Assembly (NCBI RefSeq): GCF_959608125.1
Contig: NZ_CAUHPG010000011.1
Coordinates: forward strand, 1 to 62,305
Direction: 5' to 3'
Source of the DNA: an uncultured Slackia sp.
Lineage (GTDB): Bacteria; Actinomycetota; Coriobacteriia; Coriobacteriales; Eggerthellaceae
DNA: 62,305 bases
Part shown: positions 40,162 to 50,000 of the stretch, piece by piece
Layout: every line of letters starts with the position of its first letter
Numbering within the stretch: the stretch's first letter is position 1
The notes under the pieces: model-generated
Database searches by the model: none
Told to the model about the DNA's origin: nothing
Seen by the model: the letters and a program-made list of their open reading frames with translations, nothing else
Made by a program: the position numbers and the translations under genes

Positions 40162-40941
40162 ATGGCGGGGCATGTGCTCGAAGTCAGGGACGCGACGAAA
40201 CGATACGGAGGAGAGCGAAAGGATGCGCAGGCGGCCACGCTTGCGCTCGACGGAGTGAGTTTTTTCGTCGACGAAGGGGAATTCGTCGGCATCATGGGAC
40301 CGAGCGGTTCGGGCAAGTCGACCTTGCTCAATTGCATCTCTACGATAGATACCGTCACGAGCGGCTCGATCTGCATCGCAGGTCGCGACGTCACGACTCT
40401 TTCGTCGAAGGAAGTGTCGCGTTTTCGTCGCGATGAACTGGGATTCGTGTTCCAGGATTCGAACCTTCTCGACACGCTTACCGTGCGCGAGAATATCGCG
40501 CTGGCTCTGACGATCCAAAAGGCGCCGGCTTCCCAGATAGACGCGCGCGTCGACGATATGGCGGCGCGGTTGGGAATCGGCGATATCCTGGAAAAGTATC
40601 CGTATCAGATATCGGGCGGTCAGAAGCAGCGCGCCGCCGCGGCTCGCGCCGTGATCGCACGTCCGAGCCTGGTGCTGGCCGACGAGCCGACGGGCGCTTT
40701 GGATTCGAAGTCGGCGACGCAGCTACTCGAGACGTTCGACCTGCTCAATAAGATGGGGGCATCCATCGTCATGGTGACGCACGATGCGTTCACCGCCAGC
40801 TGGTGCAGCCGCATCGTATTCATCAAAGACGGTCGTTTGTGGGGGCAGCTGCGCCGAGGAGACGATTCGCGTAAGGAATTCTTCTCGAAGGTGGTAGCCG
40901 CGGCTACAAGCCTGGGAAGCGAGGCCGGCGATGCTCGTTAA
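40162..40941 (+). CDS. ABC transporter ATP-binding protein, BceA/MacB-like
   Basis: This 259-residue ATPase has Walker A GPSGSGKS, the Q-loop VFQDSNLL, signature ISGGQKQR (Ile in place of the usual Leu), Walker B VLADEPTGALD and the switch His in MVTHD. The subgroup with GALDSKSA works with FtsX-like permeases in peptide-antibiotic sensing/resistance or lipid and lipoprotein handling. AGGAGG lies 6 bases before ATG. The permease gene overlaps its 3' end by 11 bases. The divergent two-component system suggests a regulated detoxification module. Confidence 0.93.
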   Translation: MAGHVLEVRDATKRYGGERKDAQAATLALDGVSFFVDEGEFVGIMGPSGSGKSTLLNCISTIDTVTSGSICIAGRDVTTLSSKEVSRFRRDELGFVFQDSNLLDTLTVRENIALALTIQKAPASQIDARVDDMAARLGIGDILEKYPYQISGGQKQRAAAARAVIARPSLVLADEPTGALDSKSATQLLETFDLLNKMGASIVMVTHDAFTASWCSRIVFIKDGRLWGQLRRGDDSRKEFFSKVVAAATSLGSEAGDAR

Positions 40942-43036
40942 ACTCGCTTTCGCCAACGTGCGCAAGTCCGCGAAGGATTTCGCGGTGTATTTCTTCACGT
41001 TGGTGCTCGGCATCGCCGTTTTCTATGCGTTCAATTCGATCGCCGACTCCCAGGCCGTGGCTCGCATTTCGCAAGATTCGCGGTCCATGGTCGAGCTTTT
41101 GAGCATGGTGATTTCGTTCGTGTCGGCATTCATCGCCGTTATCCTGGCGTTCCTCGTGCTGTATGCCAATCGGTTTTTGGTCAAGAGGCGCAATAAGGAA
41201 TTCGCGCTGTATTTGACGCTCGGAATGCAGAAAAGCGACCTGCTCAAGATATCGGCTGCAGAGACGTTGATCGTAGGCGCGGCGTCTCTCGCCGTGGGCC
41301 TCGTCATCGGCATCGCCGTTTCGCAGGTGCTCTCGAATTTTGCGGCATCGATGTTCGATTCCGCCGTCGAGGGCGTGGCGTTTTCCGTATCGGGGGCCGC
41401 TTTGGCGCAGACCGTCGTCGCGTTTTCGGCCGTATTCGTCGTCGCGGCGGCATGGAACGCCGGGCATTTGTCCAAAGCCAAGCTGATCGACCTCCTGCAA
41501 TCCGAACGCAAGAACGAGAGCATGAAGCTGCGCAGCCTGCCGCTGTCGTTTGCGCTGTTCCTGGTTTCGTGCGTCGTCATAGGCGTTTCGTACAAGCTGC
41601 TCATCGACAACGGCCTTCTTAACGTCAATGGGCAGTTCGTCGCGGCCACGATTCTCGTGTGCGCGGGTACGGTCCTGTTCTTCTATTCTCTGTCGGGCTT
41701 TCTGCTTCGTTTCGTCCAGATGATCCGCCCCTTGTATCTGCGCGGGTTGAACATGGTTTTCCTGCGGCAGCTTTCGGCGCGCGTGAACTCGGCGTTCGTC
41801 AGCATGAGCGTGATCGCGATCACGTTGTTCCTTGCCATGACAAGCGTATGCGGCGGCATCGGCATCTGCAACGCCATGCAGTCGGGGGTCGATGCGGGAA
41901 CGAAATACGACGCCACCGTTTCCACCACCCATTTCTTCTATGAGGTCGGCGAAGACGGCATGGAGGCGATTCCCGTCTACGGAGAGGAGTTCTCCGATTT
42001 CGTGCGCGCCCATGGATACGATATGGCGAGCGGGCTTGCCGATAGCGCGGCGGTCGTCGGCGCTCCTTCTTGGGACGAGCTCGTGGATGAAAGCGTCCAG
42101 GTCGATTTCTACGATTCAGGCGTCGCTTACGGCGACCTGGAAGATGAGACGGGGGAGTCGCTTCTCGACTATGTGGGCGCGGGGCTGTTGTCCGACGATG
42201 CATCCTCGATGAATCTGGATGCCGTGGGCCTTTCCGCGTTCAATGCTGCGCGCGAGCTTGCGGGTCTCGATCCCGTGACGCTCGACGAGGGGGAATGCCT
42301 CTTGTGGAGCGATTTCGCCACGACTGCGCCGTATCTGGCGGCGGTCGCCGAAAAGGGGCCGATGCTTTCGGTGTTCGGAAACGATGTGCGTGTGCAGCGC
42401 GTTCTGTGCCGTGACACGCTCGAGGTCACGGGCGTCATGATGCGCGCCGGGGCGATCGTCGTCGACGATGCCTGCCTGCCCGAGGACGCCGTGCCGTATC
42501 AGTCCATTCTCGATGTGCGATGCGCGCCCGGCCAGCAGGAGGCGTTCCGTTCTTTCGCGAATGCGGTCGAGCAGACGCTGGATACGAATACGCAGCCGGT
42601 CACCATGGTCCAGACCGCCGATGGCGTGCGTTCGCAAAGCTTCGGTCTGACGGCGGTGGTGAGCTATCTGGCCATCTACATCGGCTTCGTTTTGGTGATA
42701 GCGTGCGCCGCGATCCTTGCCATTCAGCAATTGACCGATGCGGCCGATAACGCGCGTCGATACGATTTGCTCTCGAAGCTCGGAGCTCCTCGCGAGATGG
42801 TCGACGGAGCGTTGTTCAAGCAGGTGCTGGTGTATTTCGCCTTCCCGCTGATACTGGGGATAGCGCATACGTTGTGCGCCATGCAGGTGGTCACGGATGT
42901 GGTGCGCGTGTTCGGGAATTTCGACATCGGCGCGACGAGCGTCGTGGCCGTCGTATCGTTTTTGACGGTGTATGGAATCTACTTCTTGGTGACTTATATC
43001 AGCGCGCGATCGATAGTCGGTCAGGGCGGGCGATAG
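40931..43036 (+). CDS. BceB-type FtsX-like ABC permease
   Basis: This 701-residue membrane protein has the N-terminal ANVRKSAKDFAVYFFTLVLG, groups of hydrophobic helices at ~15-40, 55-80, 110-140, 155-175, 205-235 and ~290-310, an extracytoplasmic domain of about 240 residues (~320-560) and three C-terminal helices. This is the ten-helix BceB layout with the large loop between TM7 and TM8 that recognises the peptide target in known systems. It forms a complex with the ATPase encoded just upstream. The acidic character of the loop would suit cationic peptides. Substrate is not predictable. Confidence 0.9.
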   Translation: MLVKLAFANVRKSAKDFAVYFFTLVLGIAVFYAFNSIADSQAVARISQDSRSMVELLSMVISFVSAFIAVILAFLVLYANRFLVKRRNKEFALYLTLGMQKSDLLKISAAETLIVGAASLAVGLVIGIAVSQVLSNFAASMFDSAVEGVAFSVSGAALAQTVVAFSAVFVVAAAWNAGHLSKAKLIDLLQSERKNESMKLRSLPLSFALFLVSCVVIGVSYKLLIDNGLLNVNGQFVAATILVCAGTVLFFYSLSGFLLRFVQMIRPLYLRGLNMVFLRQLSARVNSAFVSMSVIAITLFLAMTSVCGGIGICNAMQSGVDAGTKYDATVSTTHFFYEVGEDGMEAIPVYGEEFSDFVRAHGYDMASGLADSAAVVGAPSWDELVDESVQVDFYDSGVAYGDLEDETGESLLDYVGAGLLSDDASSMNLDAVGLSAFNAARELAGLDPVTLDEGECLLWSDFATTAPYLAAVAEKGPMLSVFGNDVRVQRVLCRDTLEVTGVMMRAGAIVVDDACLPEDAVPYQSILDVRCAPGQQEAFRSFANAVEQTLDTNTQPVTMVQTADGVRSQSFGLTAVVSYLAIYIGFVLVIACAAILAIQQLTDAADNARRYDLLSKLGAPREMVDGALFKQVLVYFAFPLILGIAHTLCAMQVVTDVVRVFGNFDIGATSVVAVVSFLTVYGIYFLVTYISARSIVGQGGR

Positions 43037-43074
43037 CATCGCGCGATCGATAGGCTTTCGGACCGAGACAAAAG

Positions 43075-43112
43075 AAAAGGCCGACACGCCTTAGCGGGTG
43101 TGCCGGCCTTTT
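43075..43112 (+). terminator. terminator after the ABC transporter operon
   Basis: Arms AAAAGGCCGACACGCC and GGGTGTGCCGGCCTTTT pair with minor wobble; a T-run closes the second arm. Confidence 0.8.
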
Positions 43113-43401
43113 GGGGAAGAAAGGCGCATGAGAGAGGTGCGCCATGGGATTGATTCGACTCGGGGTAAGCGGGTCGAAATCGAAGGAGGTCCGATCCGTC
43201 ACGAGGGGAACGGGCGGATCGGATAAGGGGCATGTCCGATGGGTGTCATTCGGAACGCTTTCCATATTACGCGCTTTCCAGGGGGCGGGAATCGCCTGAT
43301 AATCGGTATTCTCAGAAAGAAAAACGCCTACTCATTTTTTAGTGACCGATATAAAACCCCAGTTCATGCGCATTTCGAATCCACTGTTTTCAAGGAGTGC
43401 C
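43113..43401. other. gene-free stretch between terminator and regulator gene
   Basis: Apart from a weak hairpin GATCCG/CGGATC around 43193-43220 I find no gene or RNA. The right end (43315-43350) is AT-rich. Confidence 0.4.
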
Positions 43402-45063
43402 TTAAATAAAGGGAGCGATGCCCCTCCAAAGCGCTTCTGCGGCCGCCTTGGCCCGGGTTTCATGAAGCGCCACGAGGCCGATGACAAGGCGGCATGAAAC
43501 ACGGCTTGTGTCGGTCTGCTTTTCGCCCGCGCCCGGCATCGGCGCATCGCCGAAGTCCGACAGCGCTGCGACGGCGACGTCTTGGCGTGCGAGCGACTGC
43601 ACGAGGGCATGCTCGAGACGCGCCCTCGCGTCCGCATGGGGCTCATCGGGCGTTGCCTCGCGGGTTCGATGCGCCCCATGATCGGCTTGTATTTCCGGCC
43701 GCCGCCATCCAGAGCGGGTTGCAGGATTCCGTTCTTGCGGCTCGGGGGATTTCGCCTCGATGCGCAGGATGGCGTGCAGGCCCGAGTCGATGTTCTCGAG
43801 GGAGATATGGCGAGCGGCGGGCGTTTTCGCAAGCGCATCGACCAAAACGTCGCGTGCGGCGCGGCAGCGGGTTTTCGTGCGGTTGATGAAACGTTCGAAA
43901 TCGCCGTGCTCCATAAAGCGTGCGAGGGCAAGCTGGTCGATCGCAGAGAGGGTGCAGGAATAGAATCCGAGTTTGCCTGCAAAGGCGTCGCGAAGATGGC
44001 GCGGCAGCACGAGATACGCGACGCGGAATGCGGGGCCGAGCGCCCGCGAGAACGTGTTGACGTAGATGACGCGTTCGTGTTCGTCGATGCTTGCAAGCGT
44101 AGGGAGAGGTTTTCCCACAAGCCTGAATTCGCCGTCGTAGTCGTCTTCGACGATATAGCGTCCTGGCGCTTCGTTCGCCCATGCGAGCAGTTCGTATCGT
44201 CGGCCGGCGGGCATATCGATTCCGGTGGGAAAATGATGGGTCGGCACGGTGTGGACAAGCGGAGGGTCGATGGAGCGCAATGCGTCTACATCGATGCCGT
44301 TTTCGTCGATCGGGATGCGTTCGACGGGGATGCCGTTGGCTTCGTAGACGCGTGCAAGGCGGCCGTAGCCCGGGTTTTCGACGGCGGCGCATGCGGGGCG
44401 GTCGAGCAACTGCACGATGAGGTTGTAAAGCACCTGAGACCCTGCGCCCACGACGATGAGGTCGGGGTCGACGGCGAACCCGCGCGTGCGGCGCAGGTGC
44501 TGCGCTATGGCGCGGCGCAGACGGTCTTCGCCGCGCGCATCGCCTGGGCCGATCAGCGTTTCGGCAGGCTCGAGCGAGAGCGTGTCGCGTAGCGATTTCG
44601 TCAAAAGCGCCAGCGGAAAGGCGTCGGCGGATACGGCGTTCGGCGACAGGTCGAAGCGGGGCCGTGCGGTTTTCGGGGCGATGGAGCGCGTATCTTTATC
44701 GCGCATCCACGGGCGTGCGGCTGCGGCGCGCCGCGCTTCGGCGGGCGATACGGCAGGCGCGGGACGCGCGTCGCAGGGAAGGGGACAGGGCTCGTCTTCG
44801 GCGGCAGCTTCTTTTGTGCGTTGCAATTCGCAGGCGAAGTATCCGCGGCGTGCTTCGGCGTAAAGGTAGCCTTCGGCGATCAGCTGCGCGTAGGCTGTCT
44901 CGACGGTGACCACCGCCACATCGAGATTGCGGGCGAGCGAACGTTTCGAGGGGAGTTTTTCATGGGGCGCTATCGCGCCCGTCTCGATATCGGTCCTGAT
45001 GCATTTGCACAGGTGCACGTACAAGGGGTCTTCGCCGTGTGTGCTCATGTCGTAGCTAAGCAT
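43402..45063 (-). CDS. MocR/GabR-like regulator (GntR winged helix + aminotransferase fold) lacking the PLP lysine
   Basis: The protein has 553 residues. Residues 1-80 form a GntR-type winged helix (EKLPSKRSLARNLDVAVVTVETAYAQL, YLYAEARRGYF). A Pro/Ala-rich linker leads to a fold-type I aminotransferase domain (~135-550) with GAGSQVLYNLI, VENPGYG, PTHHFPTGI and EDDYDGEFR. At the Schiff-base site, where MocR proteins read FSKTL, this one has FSRAL: residue 340 is Arg (codon at 44044-44046), so covalent PLP binding is not expected. The small domain also carries a ~60-residue hydrophilic insertion. It may have become a PLP-independent regulator or bind another ligand. The target is unknown; no divergent partner gene is present. 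Confidence 0.88.
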   Translation of the reverse strand: MLSYDMSTHGEDPLYVHLCKCIRTDIETGAIAPHEKLPSKRSLARNLDVAVVTVETAYAQLIAEGYLYAEARRGYFACELQRTKEAAAEDEPCPLPCDARPAPAVSPAEARRAAAARPWMRDKDTRSIAPKTARPRFDLSPNAVSADAFPLALLTKSLRDTLSLEPAETLIGPGDARGEDRLRRAIAQHLRRTRGFAVDPDLIVVGAGSQVLYNLIVQLLDRPACAAVENPGYGRLARVYEANGIPVERIPIDENGIDVDALRSIDPPLVHTVPTHHFPTGIDMPAGRRYELLAWANEAPGRYIVEDDYDGEFRLVGKPLPTLASIDEHERVIYVNTFSRALGPAFRVAYLVLPRHLRDAFAGKLGFYSCTLSAIDQLALARFMEHGDFERFINRTKTRCRAARDVLVDALAKTPAARHISLENIDSGLHAILRIEAKSPEPQERNPATRSGWRRPEIQADHGAHRTREATPDEPHADARARLEHALVQSLARQDVAVAALSDFGDAPMPGAGEKQTDTSRVSCRLVIGLVALHETRAKAAAEALWRGIAPFI

Positions 45064-45253
45064 AAACTGACCTTACTCATTGAAAATCTGGCATTAGGCT
45101 GATTCTAGCAAAATGAGCGATATGGTTTATCTTGATATATCCAGAAAGATGTTTTCCTGGGAAAACGTCGCTTTTGGTGCGTATATAGACAATCGCTTCA
45201 GAGTGCGGGCCAGTGCTTCCGGGGGGGGGCTGCGCGCCGTAGGCGGGGCAAAG

Positions 45254-45277
45254 AAAAAGCGCCGCGGAGGCGCTTTT
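45254..45277 (-). terminator. terminator after the lipoprotein gene
   Basis: Stem AAAAGCGCC/GGCGCTTTT with a 5-base loop; on the minus strand it ends in TTTTT, 22 bp after the stop. Confidence 0.85.
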
Positions 45278-45298
45278 CCAGGTGCGGGCGAGGCTGGT

Positions 45299-46951
45299 TC
45301 AGCCCTGTATACCGTCGAATGCATAGAGTGTTTCGATGACGCCTTCGCGGGTGCATGGCTCGCCGAGCTTGTTCTCGGATTCGTAGAAAGGAAGGATGTC
45401 GTGCTTGAACGCCCATGCGGCGGCGTCCGCGTCATCGCCCGCAGCGGTGCGCTCGCCCGCTTCCTTTTCCTCCGAGCGAGTCGAAGCTTCGTCGTTGGCG
45501 GAATGCGCGGCGTCGGCGGCCTGGCTTTCGGGTGTTTCGAGCAGCCTTGCGTAGCGCCACAGCAGCGTTGCGAGCTCGCCGTAGGTCATGGTGTCTTGGG
45601 CCCTGAAGGGGTCGGCGACGCTCAGGTCGTCTTCTTTGAGCCATTTCACGGCTTCGGCGTAGTAGCTTCCGAATGCGACGTCGCATGCGGGGTCGGCGAA
45701 AGAAGGATGGGGTCCCAGCAAGACGTCGCCCGGTCTGCCGGCGTAGCGCCACAGGAATACGGCGACCTCGCCGCGCGAGGCCTTATCGCGCGGTCTGAAA
45801 TCGTTATAGCCGTCCGACCCCACCTCGGCCACGTTGCCGGCAAGCGCCCATGCGAGCGCATCGTAGCAGTCGTCTTCAGGCTCCACGTCATCGTAACGCT
45901 GGGATATCTCGCCGCCTTCTACGGTGATGCGGGTCGAGTAATTATGGAACTGGAACGCGCAGCGGGTGTAGCCCTCGCGCGCCTGGCTTGTTGCGGAGTC
46001 CGAAACGCATTCGATAAAGCGTACGTCGTTGGCCCTGTTGCCGCCAAAGTTGTACAGATTGCCCGAAGCCTCGCAGTCGCGCACAACGTATCCCTCGGCC
46101 TTTTCGGCGTTGGTCACGGGGTTTGAAAAGATGCTCTGGTGTTCGAAGAAGAAGCCGTATTTCGTGTTGTCATAGGATCGGCAGTTCTCGATGAGCATCG
46201 ATTCGTCTTCGGAGTAGCCGATGCCTACGCCGAAGCCCGATGCACCCGCTGATTCGGACGTCGCGTTCTTGCCGCATTGGGTGGCGATGCAGTCTTTCAT
46301 CGTCGAATTGACGGGGTAGTCGGCGCCGAAGCCCGTGCCGTCGGTGTTCATGACCTTGACGCGTTCCCAGTCGCAGTCTTTGAACAGCGTGAAGAAGAAT
46401 CCCTTGCCCGAGGCGTTGTAGCCTTCGGGGTCTCCCTGCGTGGCCGAGCCGTCGATGGTGAAGTCGGAGAAATCGGCGTTGACGAGATACTTGCCGGTTT
46501 CTGCCCCGTCGTAGGAGAACATGTCGACGCCGTGCCTAGCCTCGCCCGTCTCGGCGTAGACGCCGAGGGGCATGAGGAAGGTCTCGTCCATGCCTGCGCC
46601 CACGATTGATACGTTGTCGCGCATGATGATGGCGTAGCTGCCCCATTCGTCCTCGTGATTCCAGGCGAAGTAATAGGTGCCGGCGGGTATCCTGATTTCG
46701 CCGCCGCCTGCATAGGATGCGGCGTTGATGGCGTGTTGGAGGACCTGCGTGTTGCGCTCGGCGGCGCTGCGGCCCTGCTTCAAGTCGATTTCGACGGCAT
46801 GGTCGGATGCTGCCTGCGCCGAACAGCCCGCCGCGATCAGCATCGCGCACAGCGCGCAGGCGCAGCAGAGCATGCGCAAGGCTGCGGAAAGGGTTTTATG
46901 CCGGGAATGCAAGGACGGCTCGTTTCTCTTCGATGGGACAAACGACACCAT
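45299..46951 (-). CDS. lipoprotein with right-handed beta-helix and S-layer-homology repeats
   Basis: About 550 residues. A basic N-terminus and hydrophobic stretch end in the lipobox LIAAGC, so it should be a lipid-anchored surface protein. Next comes a pectate-lyase-like parallel beta-helix (~60-370): GGGEIRIPAGTYYFAWN, IIMRDNVSIVGAG, DFTIDGSA and repeated short strands with Asn/Cys turns. The C-terminal ~180 residues contain SLH-type units (DFRPRDKASRGEVAVFLWRYAG; YAEAVKWLKE; TYGELATLLWRYA) and an acidic insertion. SLH repeats bind secondary cell-wall polymers. It may bind or cleave a glycan. The start is uncertain: ATG 46951 keeps a complete signal; later in-frame ATGs also would. It follows sbcC at 123 bp with a strong hairpin between. 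Confidence 0.8.
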   Translation of the reverse strand: MVSFVPSKRNEPSLHSRHKTLSAALRMLCCACALCAMLIAAGCSAQAASDHAVEIDLKQGRSAAERNTQVLQHAINAASYAGGGEIRIPAGTYYFAWNHEDEWGSYAIIMRDNVSIVGAGMDETFLMPLGVYAETGEARHGVDMFSYDGAETGKYLVNADFSDFTIDGSATQGDPEGYNASGKGFFFTLFKDCDWERVKVMNTDGTGFGADYPVNSTMKDCIATQCGKNATSESAGASGFGVGIGYSEDESMLIENCRSYDNTKYGFFFEHQSIFSNPVTNAEKAEGYVVRDCEASGNLYNFGGNRANDVRFIECVSDSATSQAREGYTRCAFQFHNYSTRITVEGGEISQRYDDVEPEDDCYDALAWALAGNVAEVGSDGYNDFRPRDKASRGEVAVFLWRYAGRPGDVLLGPHPSFADPACDVAFGSYYAEAVKWLKEDDLSVADPFRAQDTMTYGELATLLWRYARLLETPESQAADAAHSANDEASTRSEEKEAGERTAAGDDADAAAWAFKHDILPFYESENKLGEPCTREGVIETLYAFDGIQG

Positions 46952-46967
46952 TCTATGCCATCCTGCG

Positions 46968-47007
46968 CGTCCCGTTGCGCATTCCACGCGTCCTGCGCAA
47001 CGGGACG
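46968..47007 (-). repeat. perfect 14-bp hairpin upstream of the lipoprotein gene
   Basis: CGTCCCGTTGCGCA and its exact complement enclose 12 bases. It lies between the sbcC stop and the lipoprotein start, without a T-run. It could be an operator, an RNA-stability element or a weak terminator. Confidence 0.6.
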
Positions 47008-47074
47008 AAGGGCCCGCGTCGAAGCGGTGTTTCCGCGGCGCCCTTCGTCGGCGATTGCCGCGGCGGGTCGGGGC

Positions 47075-50000
47075 TTAGGCCTCGACCCGCAGGGTCGAGC
47101 CGTTGCGGCCCTTGTTCACGACGATCTTGCGGTCGATGGCGTCTTTGAGCTCGTCGACGTGGCTGATGATGCCGATGAGCTTGTCGCCGCCCGACAGTTC
47201 GGTGAGCGTCTTGATGGCGAGTTGGAGCGATTGCCTGTCGAGCGAGCCGAATCCCTCGTCGATGAACATCGTGTCGAGCTTGATGCCTCCTGCGTTGGAT
47301 TGCGCGATGTCCGACAAGCCTAAGGCCAAGGCGAGCGACGCCTTGAACGACTCTCCGCCCGAAAGCGACCCCGAGTCGCGCTCTTTGCCCGTGTAATTGT
47401 CGCGTACGTTCAAATCGAGGCCGCTTTGCGCCGCTTTCGTCGTCGCAATGCTGCGGCGCACGAGTTCGTAGCGGCCGTCCGTCATCGCGCGCAGGCGGCG
47501 GTTTGCCGATTCGATCATGCGCTCGAAATACATGCCCTGCACATACGTTTCGAAGGCGACTTTATCCTTTCCGTTGATCTGTCCGTTCGCGGTTTCCGCC
47601 AGCGCGGCTATTTCGCCATAGCGCCTGTCGAATGTCCCGACGCGCTCGGCTATCCGCTCGATCTGCTTCAACTCGCGCCCGTTGGTCTCTTTGCGCGCTC
47701 TGAGCCCGGCGTTGACTTCTCTTTCGGCGGCAAGGCGCGCGTTGGATTCGACCGCTTGCGCTCGGAGGGCTTCGGCGTCGTGTTCGGGAATGCCTTGAAG
47801 GGAGCGTTCGAGCGTTTCGATGCGCCCCGTTGCGGCGGCAAGGTCCTCTTCGTGCTTCTTGACGGACGCGCGGGTTCGTTCGTAGGCATCGTCGATGGCC
47901 TTGATGCGGCCGCGCAGCGCTTCGATCGAAGCGACGGCCTCGGTCTTGCCTGGGTGATTGAGACGCTTCGCCATCGACTCGGCTTCTCCGCAGACGCGTT
48001 CGTATTCGGCATGGGCCGAGGCGCGTTCACGTTCGGCTTCGGCGGCTTGCGTGCGGGCCGCTTCGGCCGCCTCGATGGCTTCGCGTTCGAGCTTGCGCGC
48101 CTCGACGAGCCTGCTGCGATCCCGCTCGGCCGCCTGCGCGCCCGCTTCGGCGGCCGCGACGGATTCTTTCGCGGCGCGGTAGGCGTCGACAAGCAGGTCC
48201 TTGTTTTCATAAGGAATGCTTTCGAGAGCCGTCTTGGCGGCCGCGTCGAGCCGCGCGGCCTCTGCGCGCGCGTCCGCCGCCCGGGAAAGCGCCGCACGCG
48301 CCGCCTTCTCGGCCTCCTCTTTGCGCATGCGGGCGCGTTCGACGCCCTTGCGCGCCTCATCGAGCCTTCGAGCGTCTTCGCGCGCTTCGGCGAGGCTGCG
48401 TTCGGCGTCGTGCAGATTCGCGGTCGCCTCTTCGGCCTGCGCTTTCAGGCTTTCGGCGGAACCGTGCTCTTCGACGATGGCGCGATGGGCGCGTTCGCGC
48501 TCTTCGGCCGCTCCGCGCGCTGCGGCCGCTTCGGCCGATGCCGCGGCGGTCTTTTCCGCTGCGGCATCCCATGCGCGGCGAAGGCGCTCGACTTCGTCTT
48601 TGCTCGGCGCGCCCGCGGCCGCTTCGGCGGGGCAGGGGTGTTCGGTCGAGCCGCATACAGGGCAGGGCGAGCCGGGAGCGAGCGTTGCGGCGAGCACGCC
48701 CGCCTGGTCGTCGAGATATGCGGCATTGGCGCTGCTCCAGGCGCGCTGCGCCCGGTCCGAGCGTTCCTTTAGGACTTCGTAGGAGGCGACGGCTTCGCGC
48801 GCTTTCGCCTGTGCCGCGATGCTTGCCCGTGCGGCGTCGCGCTCGTTCGCCCGAGACCCCTCGATGCGCTCGATGCGTTCGGACAGGCGTTTCGTTTCGG
48901 CCTTATGGCGCGCCGCCTGCTCGGGCGCGGCGGCCAAGGCCGCGCAAAGCGCATCTGCGTCCTTGATGGTCCGGTCTTCTTCGCAGCGTTTCTCTTCGGC
49001 CTTTCGAGACGCCTCGTCTTCGCGTGCGGCCGCCGCCTGCGCGTCGCGTGCGCTTCTGCCGATCGCGGCGGCTTCGTTCCACGCGGATCGGTATCGGTCG
49101 GCCGTCTCGAAAGCGGCTTTGGCCTCGTTTCGGGCGAGGATCGCATCCGCGTACGCCTGGTCGGCGTTCGCGAGCTCTGCGATGACGCGGGACGCCTGCT
49201 CTCGCTTCTGCGACGCCGCCGTTTCGTTCGCGGCGATCTTCGAGAGACGCGCATCGGCGTCGCGCATGCGCGCCTCGGCCTCGGTCGCCTGGGCGCGTGC
49301 CGCCTCGAGGGCGTCGTAGAGCGCCAGGGCGTCTTGTTCGACGGCCGCCTTGTTTGCCAAGGCCTCTCGCTGTCCGAGCGATTCCGAGGCGGCGTCGAGG
49401 GCTTGCCGCGCTTGGCGCAGGCTCGCCTCGAGGGCTTCTTTCTTCGATTGTTCCAGGGCGATTTCGTCTTGGAGCCTGCGTGCCTGCTCGTGTTCCTTTT
49501 CGGCCCTTTCGACGGCGCGGCTTTCCGTTTCGGCCTTCGCGAGGCGCAGGTCCGATTCGTCGAGCAGGGCGGCGTCGCGCTGCGTGGCCTCCTGCAGCAT
49601 CGCGTACAGCCAGTCGGCCTGCAGCGCGTGGTCTTTTATGAGCCTGCGCAGCTCGGCGGCTTCGGCGCTTCCTTCGTCGACGTAGACGGCTTTGGCGTGG
49701 AGCTCGAGTTCGGCGGCCAGCGCTTTATGCTCGTCGTCGAGGGCGCGCTTGCGCTCGGCGAGCTTTCTCTGGAAGGTCTGATAGCGTTCGGTTCCGAAGA
49801 TGCGGCGGAATATCTCGCGCCGCTCGTCGGTCTTCGCCGAAAGAAGTTTGCGGAAATCGCCCTGGGCGATCATGACGATGCGGGCGAATTGCTCGCGTTC
49901 GATGCCGAGGATGTCGGCGACGGCCTGGTCGACATCGCGCAAGCCGGCGACGACCGATCCATCGGGCATGGTGAGCGTGGCATCGGCTCCGACCTGGGTC

